Shown here in pieces: positions 52,405-62,382 of a stretch of DNA of 64,000 bases. Both the position numbers and the translations under genes were made by a program. The notes below the pieces were generated by a model that did no database searches, was not told the origin of the DNA, and saw only the letters and a list, made by a program, of their open reading frames with translations. Location: contig JANPFP010000259.1 of assembly GCA_031423495.1 (NCBI GenBank), forward strand, positions 71,786-135,785. The letters run 5' to 3'. The DNA comes from JACPYM01 sp031423495 (lineage in GTDB: Bacteria; Acidobacteriota; Blastocatellia; RBC074). The number at the start of each line of letters is the position of its first letter. Position 1 is the first letter of the stretch.

Positions 52405-53607
52405 ATGAAAATCTTCCGCAAAATTTTGTTTTGGTGCCACCTGTGCGCAGGCGTAACCGCTGGCCTGATTGTCTTACTGTTGTCAGTGACGGGTGTCTTG
52501 TTGACGTATGAAAAGCAAATGATCGCCCGCGCCGACAAGAGTCTTTATAGCGTCGCCGCTGGTTCGACTAATGCCGCGCCGCTGGCGCCCGCCGCGTTGC
52601 TCGCCAAAGTCAGCGAAGCCGGCACGTCGCCCGCGAGTCTGACGTTGCGCGCTGATGCGGCGGCTCCGGCTTCGGTTAGTTTTCCCAATGCGAATGGACG
52701 CGGCGAGCGTACGGTTTTCGTCAATCCTTATACGGGCGCATTGCTGGGCGAAGGCGCACAAGGTACGCGCAATTTCTTTCACGTCATGACCGACTGGCAT
52801 CGCTGGCTGGGTCGTGAAGGCGAAGGGCGCGCGGTGGGCAAAGCCATCACGGGCGTGTCGAATTTGCTCTTTCTGTTTATCGTCGTCAGCGGGTTGTATT
52901 TGTGGTTTCCGCGTTCTCTGACGTGGACGCAAATCAAGCAGGTGCTTTGGTTCAGGCGTGGCTTGCCCAGCAAGGCGCGTGATTTCAACTGGCATAACGT
53001 CATCGGGTTTTGGTGTTGCGTGCCGTTGTTTGTCGTCGTGTTGGCGGGCGTAGTCATTTCGTATCCGTGGGCCAGCAACCTCGTTTATCGCGCCGCCGGC
53101 GAAACGCCTCCGTCAGGGCCGCCGCGTCCGCCCGGGCCGCCGCCCAACGCGGGCAATGCACCTGCTACTGCTGCGCCGATTTCTTTCGCCGTCCTTGACG
53201 ACTTGATGCCGCGCGCCAAACAACACCGCAGCGATTGGCAAACGATCAATGTGCGTTTGCCGAAAGACGCGACGGCTCCGCTGGCCTTTTCGATAGATGC
53301 CGGAATGGGCGGCGAACCGCACAAGCGCGAAACGCTCACGTTGGATCGCAGCGGACAAGTCACCAAACTCGAACGATTTGCTGACGGAACCAAAGGCCGT
53401 CAATGGCGCACCATTATGCGTTTTGCCCACACCGGCGAAGTGCTGGGCGGGTTCGGACAAACCGTCGCGGGCATTGCTTCGTTAGGCGCGTGCTTTTTGG
53501 TTTATACCGGTCTGGCTTTGTCGTGGCGTCGGTTCTGGGCATGGCGTAAACGACGCGCCAGGACGAATGACACAGACATTGCCGGTTCGCCAATGACGGC
53601 TGAATGA
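52405..53607 (+). CDS. PepSY-associated membrane protein (PiuB-like)
   Basis: A 400-residue inner-membrane protein with four main helices (about residues 10-32, 150-170, 200-225, 350-372) and a periplasmic loop of about 110 residues, then a Pro-rich piece (GPPRPPGPPPN) and a second loop. ILFWCHLCAGVTAGLIVLLL with HxxxG and DWHRWLGREGEGR fit the PepSY_TM family, which often sits next to iron-uptake receptors and may reduce or help import metals. Here it follows the dioxygenase by 3 bp, so both may share a transcript. Iron supply for the Fe(II) dioxygenase is an inference. Confidence 0.8.
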   Translation: MKIFRKILFWCHLCAGVTAGLIVLLLSVTGVLLTYEKQMIARADKSLYSVAAGSTNAAPLAPAALLAKVSEAGTSPASLTLRADAAAPASVSFPNANGRGERTVFVNPYTGALLGEGAQGTRNFFHVMTDWHRWLGREGEGRAVGKAITGVSNLLFLFIVVSGLYLWFPRSLTWTQIKQVLWFRRGLPSKARDFNWHNVIGFWCCVPLFVVVLAGVVISYPWASNLVYRAAGETPPSGPPRPPGPPPNAGNAPATAAPISFAVLDDLMPRAKQHRSDWQTINVRLPKDATAPLAFSIDAGMGGEPHKRETLTLDRSGQVTKLERFADGTKGRQWRTIMRFAHTGEVLGGFGQTVAGIASLGACFLVYTGLALSWRRFWAWRKRRARTNDTDIAGSPMTAE

Positions 53608-53786
53608 ATACTCTCTCCCTGCTCATTATCACCACATTACCACCACCTCTCAGATAGCTTGCTTTGGGAAGAAAAGCGCCTGAATCGTTAGGCGTATATA
53701 TCGCAACGCGCGTTGGCGATGTTGTTAATTGCTCATGCGGCTCCTGCCTTCTCTTCGTAGGCAAGCCCAAAATCTAAAGAGGTACT

Positions 53787-55005
53787 ATGACTAAATTTTT
53801 TGTCATACAAAAAGGCAAGACTTGCCTGACGCTGTTTGCGTTGCTGCTCGGTTTGGCGTTGAGAGCCAGCGCGCAAGTCACGACGGCGAATGTCGTCGGC
53901 ACAGTCACTGATAACACGGGCGCAGTGCTGGCGAATGCCAAAGTCACTGTGACCAACACCGGAACGAACAACGCGCGCACCGTGACGACGGACGATTCAG
54001 GCGCTTATACGGTGAACCTGCTTTCCATCGGAATTTATTCGGTGAAAGTCGAAGCCACCGGTTCCAAAGGTTTCGCTGTGACGGGCATCACTCTCGTCGG
54101 TGGCGACCGCACCCGCGTGGACGCCAAGATGGAAATCGGCGCGACCACTGAGACCGTCAACATTACGGCGGATGCTTCGGTGTTGCAGACCGACACGGCG
54201 ACCGTCGGCACGGCCATCACTGGCAAGCTGGTGCAAGACTTGCCGCTTAACGGACGCAACTACATTCAACTCGCGTTGCTCGCACCGGGCGTGAGCGCAG
54301 GCCCGCTGATTCGGCAAAGGCCTCAGCGTGACTTCGGGTTATAACTTCGGACAGAGCAGCGACAACATTACGGGGCTGGGAACCAGCACGGGCGGGTATG
54401 GAAACTTCATCGGGCCGTTTGCGGGCGCGATTGAGAACGTCAAGAAATATGACTGGGGGACCAGCGATTTCAACGTTCGCCATCGCTTCTCGTTCGGCGC
54501 GAACTATGAATTGCCTTTCGGCAAATCGCTCAAAGGCGCGGCGTTGGACGGTTGGCAAACCAATGGCAGCCTGACGTGGCAAACCGGTTTGCCGTTCACC
54601 GTCACCGATCAACAAGCCGTCAGCGGCATCATCGGCGGCGGCGCTGAACGTCCGAATTTGGTGAACTCCAACATTCGCGTGTCGAACCCAACCGTAGGCA
54701 CAGGCGGACAATTCCTCGACGCGGCAGCCTTCGCTTTGCCGACGGCTTTCACGTTGGGCAATGCGTCGCGCAACGTGGGCACCGGCCCGCGCCAGAGCAT
54801 CATCAATGGGTCGCTGTTCAAGACCTTCAAGCTGTATGAAGGCTGGAACCTGCAATTCCGCACGGAGATGTTCAACGTGCCGAATCATCCGGTCTTCGGC
54901 AATCCGAACGCGTCGTTCGGCAATGCGAACTTCGGCAAGATCACGACGACGGCGGGCGTATATGCGCCGCGCCAGATTCAGTTCGCGCTGAAGCTGTTGT
55001 TCTAA
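53787..55005 (+). pseudogene. Oar-like TonB-dependent receptor with large internal deletion
   Basis: The head (53787-54303) has a signal peptide, a carboxypeptidase-regulatory domain (VVGTVTDNTGAVLANAKVTV) and the start of the plug (TGKLVQDLPLNGRNYIQLAL). At about 54305 the frame changes, and the rest (54312-55005) is the last 225 residues of such a receptor, from GKGLSVTSGYNFGQSS to the terminal barrel strand FALKLLF. A full member of the family has about 1,000-1,200 residues, so roughly 700-800 codons are missing and the two parts are out of frame. The first part reads on to a stop at 54344. It could also be an assembly artefact. Confidence 0.85.
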
Positions 55006-55064
55006 TTGTTGAGTGTTTTTCAGTGTGCGGGGTAGCACAGAGGGCTGTGGCTACTCCGCATTTT

Positions 55065-55463
55065 TCAGATGGGCCAAAGGCGAGCGATGCCGTAACGATC
55101 AAAGGCGACGTCTATGCTGACGATAGTCAGGTTTTCGGCTTGAGCTTGCGCAATCAGCAAGCGGTCAAAAGGGTCTTTGTGATGAAAGGGCATCGTCTCA
55201 ATCAATTCGATGTGCGTCATTTTCAGATCGAGCAGCTTGAGATGATTTTGGTTGATGATCGTGGTCAAAATTTGTTTGATAGGGAGCGGCAATGACAGCT
55301 TGCCGGTTGAAACTTTGATTGCTACTTCCCAAGCACTCACCGGGCTGAGACAAAGCGTGTTGGCTTTGTCTGCCAGCATGTCACGAGTTGGCTTAGGCAA
55401 ATTGCTGCTCAAACTGGAAAGCGCAAACCATAAAAACGTATGAGTTTCGAGTAAGAGGTTAAT
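55065..55463 (-). pseudogene. VapC-like PIN toxin, start lost and catalytic Asp changed
   Basis: Frame from ATT 55463: INLLLETHTFLWFALSS then LPKPTRDMLADKAN, with SAWEVAIKVSTGKLSL and KDPFDRLLIAQAQ, the VapC/PIN pattern. Members of this family begin MxLLLDTHxFLW; here no ATG is in place, and the first catalytic Asp is Glu (LLLETH). A TTG at 55412 gives a 115-residue frame without that motif. The second acidic set (WE, DPFDR, D in SIDVAF) is intact. It is paired with the broken antitoxin at 55409-55699, so the pair is most likely dead. Confidence 0.75.
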
Positions 55464-55699
55464 GGCATGTATTCAGCAAAGTTTTCCAGTGGTTCATCAA
55501 AATCAGGGCTTATCCAGGCTGGGCCTTCGATCAATCCGATGGTGCGATGTGAGTTGGTTTCCGGTTGATCTTCCGCCGCCAATAAACGCACGACAGGTTA
55601 GTTGTTGGCAGTGATGACGATTTCTTCGTCGCGTTTGAGGCGGGCAATCAATTCGGTGAATTTAAGAGCGGCTTCTGAAGCGTGGGTGATGTATTTCTG
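55409..55699 (-). pseudogene. Phd-type antitoxin broken by a nonsense codon
   Basis: The minus-strand frame reads YITHASEAALKFTELIARLK, then RDEEIVITANN, a TAA at 55600-55598, then PVVRLLAAEDQPETN and DFDEPLENFAEYM. Relatives have a Gln (NNQPV) at the stop, so a CAA-to-TAA change fits. The N-terminal end meets the transporter remnant at about 55700, where the homology breaks. GTG at 55591 could restart a 60-residue tail, which lacks the DNA-binding part. Confidence 0.75.
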
Positions 55700-56423
55700 G
55701 CTGCCTGAGTCGCTGCAATTTTTTAGCGTGAAAGGCAAAGCAAAGTCGCAAATCGCTCGCGTGCAAAGTCGCATCAATCCCGCGCAATGCTATGTAGCGG
55801 CAACCGAGTTTTTCGTACCGGAGCGAGCGCAAGCAGGTGTTCCGCTGATGCAGTTATTTCAGCAAGGACGAGCACTGGGCAATGTGTTGCTGTGGACGAC
55901 GAATTTCATGAACCTGCTGAATCTTTACTTCCTTTCAAGCTGGTTGTCGACGGTGATTCGTGATGCAGGGCATTCAAACGCGACAGGCGTTTATGTGGGA
56001 ACTACGTTGCAGATTGGTGGAACCGTCGGCGCGATCTGGTTGGGTTGGTTGGTGAAACGCTATGGCTTTGTCGCCTTACTCGCGCCGTGTTTCGCACTGG
56101 CTTCACTCAACATCGCGCTCATCGGGATGCCCGGCCTTTTGTTGCTGCTTTTGTTCACCGCAGTTTTTATCGCAGGCGTTGGCGTGATGGGCGGGCAAGT
56201 CGGAATCAACGCGTTGGCCGCGACTTATTATCTGACGGAGTTGCGCGCCACCGGCATTGGCGCAGGCTTAGGCATTGGCCGTTTAGGCGGAATCGATGGC
56301 CCGCTGATTGGCGGACAATTGATGGCGTGGCACTGGAGCTCGCGCGCTTTGTTTTTAGCGGCGGCGATTCCCGCGTTGATTTCGGCGCTGGTGATGTTTG
56401 CCATGCGTTGGGTGACAAAATAA
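55695..56423 (+). pseudogene. C-terminal half of an AAHS-family aromatic-acid transporter (MFS)
   Basis: From about 55695 the frame encodes WLPESLQFFSVKGKAKS, the central-loop pattern of aromatic acid:H+ symporters (PcaK, BenK, GalT). Helices 7-12 follow, including TNFMNLLNLYFLSSWLSTVI and ELRATGIGAGLGIGRLGGI. The first half (helices 1-6, about 220 residues) is missing: upstream the sequence is antisense to the broken antitoxin. A frame running through the junction from 55602 would give 273 residues. It was likely the uptake permease of the aromatic-acid island. Confidence 0.85.
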
Positions 56424-56432
56424 AAATGTCGT

Positions 56433-57518
56433 ATGCACGCAAGACAATTTCAGGTTGGGCTGCGATTCGGTCTCAGCCTGCTGATCGCTTTGGCCGCGTT
56501 AAAGGCCGATGCACAAACTCCGACTCCGACTCCGACTCCGCAATGGCAGCGTTGGTTTGAATTACAAACCGCGCAATGGCGCGTTCGTTATCACTCGCGG
56601 ATTGACAGCGCCGACCGACAAGTCACCGATGCTATTCAATACAAACAGGCTTATCAGGGCCGACTCAAGTTCGATGCGCAGACGCGCTATAGCCTGACGG
56701 CGTTGGTTGCGACGGGCAGCCGCTTCACCGTGGGCTGGAACAATTTCAGTTACGGCACAGGGCAGTTCGCCGCCAATCTTTATCTCAAGCATTTGTTTTT
56801 CACGGCGCAACCAGTCAAGGGCGTTGAATACAGCGTGGGCGGATTTGATGTAATGCGCGAACAGGCGACTGAAATTACGACTTATAACAACGACGCTTTT
56901 ATGACCGGACAACGCCTGGTCGTGCGTCGTCCGAAAGAACTTTGGTTTGATGAGGTCGCGGTGACTTATGGTTACTTGGGCGATTTCAACCGAGCCAATT
57001 TGAACAAACGCTATCACCATTTGAAGCAGGGCAATTACGCGCAATGGCTGGTCGGCAAAACGTTGAATAAGCGCGTAGCCTTTTCAGCGGACCTCACCGC
57101 GACGGCGGGCGCGCGCACCTTGCACGAAGCGGTGAAATTCAAACCGCCGGATAACCGCTGGCTGTCGAGCGTTACGCTTGAGGCTTATCAGCGCGTCAGC
57201 GTCAGGCCCGAACGCCGACAAAAGACTGGCAACGGATTCGCGCTGCACGGCGATAAAACGCTGTTGAAACGGTTCACGGTCGGGGGCGGCTTCACGCAAA
57301 TTGATCCGCAGTTGCCGCTGTTGAATGCCGACCGCGTATTCACCGGCAAGCATTTATTTACCAACAACACCGTGACGCTGACCCCCGAACTGGCAATGTT
57401 TGTGTTTCTCTCGCGCCGGGTGGCGACGCCCTTTGCGGTGCCGGTGAAAACCCGTTTTGAGATCGGATTGAATTTCAACTTGCTCAAGGCGTTGCAAAAA
57501 TCCGGTTGGTTTCTCTAA
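56433..57518 (+). CDS. Putative outer-membrane porin-like protein
   Basis: A 361-residue protein with a signal peptide (about residues 1-27, ADA cleavage) and a short Thr-Pro run (residues 29-35). The remainder alternates polar and hydrophobic residues in about ten to twelve-residue strands (FAANLYLKHLFFTAQPVKG, KTRFEIGLNFNLLKAL), the look of a beta barrel. It begins 9 bp after the transporter remnant. In the P. putida gallate cluster a porin gene (galP) accompanies the transporter, so a uptake-porin role is plausible, but no family motif is seen. The ATG is preceded by no strong ribosome-binding site. Confidence 0.6.
   Translation: MHARQFQVGLRFGLSLLIALAALKADAQTPTPTPTPQWQRWFELQTAQWRVRYHSRIDSADRQVTDAIQYKQAYQGRLKFDAQTRYSLTALVATGSRFTVGWNNFSYGTGQFAANLYLKHLFFTAQPVKGVEYSVGGFDVMREQATEITTYNNDAFMTGQRLVVRRPKELWFDEVAVTYGYLGDFNRANLNKRYHHLKQGNYAQWLVGKTLNKRVAFSADLTATAGARTLHEAVKFKPPDNRWLSSVTLEAYQRVSVRPERRQKTGNGFALHGDKTLLKRFTVGGGFTQIDPQLPLLNADRVFTGKHLFTNNTVTLTPELAMFVFLSRRVATPFAVPVKTRFEIGLNFNLLKALQKSGWFL
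56517..56540 (+). repeat. Hexanucleotide repeat, four copies of ACTCCG
   Basis: Encodes the Thr-Pro run just behind the signal peptide of the porin-like protein. Unit length keeps the frame, so copy-number change would only alter linker length. Confidence 0.8.
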
Positions 57519-57529
57519 GCTCTGACTAA

Positions 57530-60430
57530 ATGCAAAAACAACTTTTCATAAACCACCTCCTGCGTGCGGGTTTCGCGGCAGTGTTGCTGGCCTTGCCGCT
57601 AATTGCGCAACAACCGGTCAAGCCGACATTGCCGCAAGTGCCTAAAGACTTGGTGGATCGTCGCAACCTCGAAAACATCGAAGACAAATCTGAAGACATC
57701 GCCAACGGCTTGCTCGATCTGGCGATAGCCGTGCGCAATGGCGAGACTGAAAAGGTCGCGGCGTATTTTGCCGAACCCGCACAGGTTACGCCGTTGCCTG
57801 CCGCGCCGCGCCCCGCAGTGACAGAGGTCAAATGGGTGCAGCGTTATGACTGGCAATTCACTCCGCAAACGTTGGAGGCGGCTTCACGTAAGCAGCTTGC
57901 CGAACAATGGCAGACCTTTCTTGCCAACTTCTCTGAAGTCGAAGACGTGCGATTCAAGTTGCGCGCTTCGCAATTTGACGAACGCGGCAACGTGATGAAT
58001 GCGACCGTAGGCTTTTGGCTGGTCGGACGCGACAGTCAGGGGCAACGTACGTGGGTGCGCGGCAATGCCGAATCCATTATTGCTTTCACGACTGACGCGA
58101 AAGCGACGGGCGGCATTGTGAATAGTTTGAGTCCTGAACCAGGACGTTGGCTGATTCGCCAATTCAAACTCGCGCCGCTCAATTCACTGTCGGCCACGGC
58201 CGATCTGTTTAGCGAAGTCAGTGAAGCCGCGGGCGTCAACGCCAAGGTTCCGGCTTATGGCGAACCGGGCAATCAGGGCTTTGTGTGGCACGGCGCGGCG
58301 ACGGCTGATTTCAATCAGGACGGCTGGCTCGACCTTTTTGTGACCGGCTCGCCGCGCAACTTTCTTTATCTCAACGACGGACGCGGCAAGTTCACTGATA
58401 TGTCAGAAGCGGCGGGCGTCAAACTGTTTGAAAGCGGCGCGGGGCCGTTGGCATTTGATTATGACAACGACGGCGACACAGATATTTTTATCGCCACCGT
58501 CGGCCAGCAGTTGTTGTTTGAGAATCGTTTGGCGCAAGACGGCAAGCTCACGTTCAACGACATTTCGCTTGAAGCCGGCGTGGCCGAAAACGCTTTTGGT
58601 TTTTCAGCCGCGACCGCCGATGTGAATGGCGACGGCTGGCTGGATGTTTACGTTTCGTCTTACAACAAGTACGGGCAAGTTGTGCCCGACTCGTGGTTTC
58701 GCGCGACGAACGGTACGCCGAATTTGTTGTTTATGAATCAAGGCAAAGATGCACAAGGCCGTGTGACCTTTCGTGAAGACGCCCGCCGTTGGGGCGTGAA
58801 TGACAGCCGGTGGAGCTATGCCGCCGCCTTTGCCGACATCAATGGCGATCATAAACCTGATCTGTTTGTTGCCAACGATTTCGGCGAGAAAGCGATGTTC
58901 ATCAATCAGGGCGACCGTTTCGTTGACGAAGCCGCCGCGCGCGGTTTGCTCGACCCCGGCAACGGCATGGGCGTGATGTTCGGCGATTTCAACAACGATG
59001 GTTTGCTCGACATACACGCGACGAATATGTCTTCGACGGCGGGCAATCGCATCGTGTCGCGTTTGTTTCCGTCGCAAGGCGCGCAACAAAACGTGTGGAA
59101 GAAACTGGCGGCGGGCAACAACCTCTTTCAAAATCAGGGCGACGGAAAGTTCAAAGACGTGACCGCAGACATTGGCGGACTCAGCGGCATGTGGGCGTGG
59201 GGCGGGGGCTTCCTCGATTTTGACGGCGACGGTTGGGAAGACATCTTCACGCCGAACGGATTCATATCGGGCAAGTCTATGGCTGACACCTGATCCCAGT
59301 TCTGGCGTCAGGTCGTGACGCAAGACAATCAAAACGATGGCAAAAAAGACAAAGGCGTATTGCGCCAAGATCAAAACGATCTGTTGGGCAAAGGCTTTTC
59401 GTTCAGCGGCTATGAACGCGATACGTTGTTTTTGAATTTGGGAAGCAAGAGCGCCGATGCTTCGCTCAAATACTTTGAAGTCTCAGGCATTTCAGGCATT
59501 GACCATCTCAGCGACGGGCGCGCTTCGGTGTTTGCCGATTTCGATAACGACGGCGACCTTGATGTGTTTATGACGACGATTCAAGGCGAAGCGCACCTGC
59601 TCTTTCGCAACAACGTAGGCCAAGCCAATCAACACATTCGCGTGGCGCTGTCAGGCGTTAGTGGAGGCCGTGAGGCCTTTGGCGCAGTGGTGCGCGTGAA
59701 AACTTCGGCAGGCATTTTGACCAAGATCAAAGCGGGCGGTTCTGGTTTCGCGTCGCAACACGATCCGCGTTTGCTGTTCGGACTCGGCCAAGATCAACAA
59801 GCCGAATGGATTGAAGTGACGTGGCCCAACGGCAAGACGCAACGATTCGCCAACGTGCCCGCAGGCGTTTCGCTGCGCGTGCGCGAAGGCGCGACGACTT
59901 ATGAAACGGTGAAAGAAACTCCAGCCAAATTGCCTGACCCGCTTTCGCGCGAAGCCCGCTTGCTGGCTACGTTAAAGTTGCAAAAAGGGAAACCCTTTCC
60001 CGCGTTGCAAGTGAACCGACTGGCGGGAAAAGCTGCGCCGCTCAGTTCGCCACTGAGTGCGCCACTGAGTTCAATCATTCCGAAAGGCCGCAAGGCGCTC
60101 ATCAATTTGTGGGCGACGTGGTGCATACCGTGCGCGAAAGAAATGCCCGAACTCGACCGGCTTTATCCGCAACTCAAAGCGAGCGGCGTCGAACTCATCG
60201 GCCTCAGCATTGACACCGAAGGCATCGGCGTCGTGCGCGATTACGTGCGCAAGCGACCGGTGCGTTATCCCATCGTCAACCTAACCGAAGCGGGCATCGC
60301 GCAAATTTTCAACACCGACGAAGTCGCCGTGCCACTCACGGTTTTGCTGGACGAGCAAGGCCGCGTGCTGAAAGTTTTCGGCGGGTGGTCGCAACAAACA
60401 GCGCGCGAGTTAAAGGCGCTGGTTAAATAG
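57530..60430 (+). CDS. CRTAC1 (FG-GAP/UnbV) protein with thioredoxin domain and in-frame TGA, candidate selenoprotein
   Basis: One frame of 966 codons is broken only by TGA at codon 588 (59291-59293). Order: signal peptide (about residues 1-25), an NTF2-like region with YFAEPAQVTPLP (about 50-220), FG-GAP/VCBS repeats (about 235-585; FNQDGWLDLFVTG, FDYDNDGDTDIF, DVNGDGWLDVYV), the TGA in ADT-x-SQFWRQV, another VCBS repeat (FADFDNDGDLDVF), the UnbV/ASPIC domain (about 697-785), and a TlpA-like thioredoxin fold (about 825-966) with WATWCIPC. The sequence after TGA stays conserved, so it is translated or was until lately. Either selenocysteine or a fresh nonsense change splits it in two. Confidence 0.8.
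59294..59321 (+). promoter_or_regulatory. Possible bacterial SECIS hairpin
   Basis: Starting 11 bases after the TGA, GCGTCA (59305-59310) pairs with TGACGC (59316-59321) around GGTCG. In E. coli fdhF the SECIS loop is AGGTCT, with GGTC 18 bases after the TGA; here GGTC comes 17 bases after it. The bulged-U feature cannot be judged by eye. Confidence 0.5.
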
Positions 60431-60471
60431 CGGCGAGCGCCTTTGCTCAAATGAATTGAAGACGGAGACCT

Positions 60472-61572
60472 ATGAGACTAACGAGATGCCTTTTGACCAT
60501 GATGGTTGTCGCGCTATTGTCGCTTGCTCTCGGACATTCAGCGCCATCAACCAAAGTCGCGTTGCCGCGCAGCACGCCCGAAGCACAAGGCGTAGATTCC
60601 GCGGCGATTCGCGCCTTTGTCGAAGCCGCCGATCAAAAGGTCAATTCGATGCACAGCTTCATGTTGGTGCGGCACGGTCACGTAATCGCCGAGGGCTGGT
60701 GGAAGCCCGAAGCCGCCGAAAAACCGCACGTGATGCATTCGTTGAGCAAGAGCTTCACGTCAACCGCCGTGGGCTTGTCCGTCGCTGAAGGCAAGTTGAA
60801 CGTAGACGATCCGGTCTTGAAATTTTTCCCTGAACACGCGCCTGCCGAAGCATCAGACAAACTCAAACAGATGCGCGTACGCGACCTGTTGACGATGACA
60901 TCCGGCCATAACGAAGAAACCAAATTGCTGACCACGACGGCGCCGTGGGTGAAAACTTTTTTGGCGCATCCAGTGCAACACAAACCCGGCACGCACTTTC
61001 AATACAACACGCCGGGCAGCTTTATGTTGTCGGCGATTGTCAGCAAAGTGACTGGTCAAAACGTACTCGAATATCTGAAGCCGCGTTTGTTTGAACCGTT
61101 AGGCATTGAGAATCCTGAGTGGCCCGTGAATCCGCAGGGCGAAACGTTCGGCGGCTGGGGCTTGAAAGTTCGCACCGAAGACATCGCAAAATTCGGCCAG
61201 CTTTATTTGCAAAAGGGCAAGTGGAACGGCAAGCAATTGGTTCCGCTGGCGTGGGTTGAACAGGCTACGTCAAAACAGGTTTCTAACGGCAGCGATCCGG
61301 CGCGCGATTGGGATCAAGGCTACGGCTTTCAATTTTGGCGCTGTCGCCACAATGCCTATCGCGGCGACGGAGCTAACGGACAATTTTGCATCATCCTGCC
61401 CGAACTCGACGCCGTGATTGCGATCACGGCGAACACCAAAGATATGCAAGCCGAACTCAACGTCGTGTGGGAGAAATTGCTTCCAGCTTTTCACGCAAAA
61501 AAATTGCCAGCCAATCAGGCCGAACAATCGAAACTAAAAGACAGATTGGCTAACCTGACGGCTCGTCAGTAA
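60472..61572 (+). CDS. Beta-lactamase-fold serine hydrolase
   Basis: A 366-residue class C-type hydrolase with a signal peptide (about residues 1-23, cleaved near HSA). SLSK at 90-93 is the Ser-x-x-Lys pair, FQYNTPGSFML (about 176-187) the Tyr-x-Asn region, and GYGFQFWRCRHNAYRGDG the C-terminal motif 3 area where the family often has HxG or a variant. The protein resembles 6-aminohexanoate-dimer hydrolase and esterase relatives (EstB) more than beta-lactamases. It might hydrolyse an ester such as a galloyl or feruloyl ester, which would feed the ring-cleavage genes; this is a guess from location. It lies 42 bp after the CRTAC1 gene. Confidence 0.85.
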   Translation: MRLTRCLLTMMVVALLSLALGHSAPSTKVALPRSTPEAQGVDSAAIRAFVEAADQKVNSMHSFMLVRHGHVIAEGWWKPEAAEKPHVMHSLSKSFTSTAVGLSVAEGKLNVDDPVLKFFPEHAPAEASDKLKQMRVRDLLTMTSGHNEETKLLTTTAPWVKTFLAHPVQHKPGTHFQYNTPGSFMLSAIVSKVTGQNVLEYLKPRLFEPLGIENPEWPVNPQGETFGGWGLKVRTEDIAKFGQLYLQKGKWNGKQLVPLAWVEQATSKQVSNGSDPARDWDQGYGFQFWRCRHNAYRGDGANGQFCIILPELDAVIAITANTKDMQAELNVVWEKLLPAFHAKKLPANQAEQSKLKDRLANLTARQ

Positions 61573-61586
61573 TTCGGACAACTCCT

Positions 61587-62351
61587 ATGAATGAAAAAGT
61601 AGCGGTGGTCACAGGAGCCGCACGCGGCATCGGCTTGGCAATTGCGCAACAATTTTTGGCGAGCGGCTATCGCGTAGCGTTGCTTGATTACGATGCGGCG
61701 ACGTTGTCGCAAACCGCTGAAGCCTTGCGCGAACAGCCGGTGCTGACGGTTGAATGTGACGTATCGAATTCGTCACAAGTGCAAACGGCCATTGATCTAA
61801 TCGCCGCGCACTTTGGTCGCATTGACTCGTTGGTCAACAACGCGGGCGTAGCAGTTTTCAAACCTGCGCTTGAAACTTCGTTTGATGATTGGTCGCACGT
61901 AATGGCGACGAATCTCAACGGCCCGTTTTTATGTACGCAAGCCTGTGTGCCGGTGATGCTGCGGTCAGGCGGCGGCAGCGTCGTGAACATCGCTTCGATT
62001 TCGGGCATGCGCGCGAGTACGTTGCGCATTGCTTACGGCACGAGCAAAGCGGCGCTGATGCATCTGACCAAACAGCAGGCGGTCGAATACGGCAACGTCG
62101 GCATTCGCGTGAACGCGGTCGCGCCCGGCCCGGTCGAGACGGCGATGGCGGCGCAAGTGCATTCGGCAGACATTCGCACCAGTTACCGCGACGCGATTCC
62201 GCTGGCGCGTTACGGCACGGTGGATGAGATCGCCAACGCCGTCGTATTTTTATGCAGCGACGCCGCCAGTTTTATCAACGGACAAATTCTAGCGGTAGAC
62301 GGCGGCTTTGACGCAGCCGGCGTGGGCTTGCCGAGCTTGCGGAATCCGTAA
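61587..62351 (+). CDS. SDR family oxidoreductase
   Basis: A 254-residue classical SDR. VVTGAARGIGLAIA (about residues 7-20) is the TGxxxGxG motif, NNAGVAVF gives NNAG, and SISGMRASTLRIAYGTSKAA holds the Ser and Tyr-x3-Lys of the active site. VAPGPVETAMAA and SFINGQILAVDGGFD are the usual end motifs. Acidic residues after the second strand (LDYDAA) favour NAD over NADP. It begins 15 bp after the hydrolase and is 31 bp from a second SDR. Likely a dehydrogenase for a catabolic intermediate or sugar acid; the substrate is not readable. Confidence 0.88.
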   Translation: MNEKVAVVTGAARGIGLAIAQQFLASGYRVALLDYDAATLSQTAEALREQPVLTVECDVSNSSQVQTAIDLIAAHFGRIDSLVNNAGVAVFKPALETSFDDWSHVMATNLNGPFLCTQACVPVMLRSGGGSVVNIASISGMRASTLRIAYGTSKAALMHLTKQQAVEYGNVGIRVNAVAPGPVETAMAAQVHSADIRTSYRDAIPLARYGTVDEIANAVVFLCSDAASFINGQILAVDGGFDAAGVGLPSLRNP

Positions 62352-62382
62352 TCCTAAATTCATTCAAGCAAAGGAAGATCAC

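Noticed and set aside
58604..59374. A 256-codon minus-strand frame inside the CRTAC1 gene
   Set aside because: Antisense shadow of FG-GAP repeats; composition is dominated by Val, Ala, Arg and His, and it would span the TGA region without a start signal.
59315..60430. A separate CRTAC1/thioredoxin gene starting at GTG 59315
   Set aside because: The frame is the same as the upstream gene, no ribosome-binding site is seen, and the first residues continue the upstream protein. It is the rear part of one gene after a TGA.
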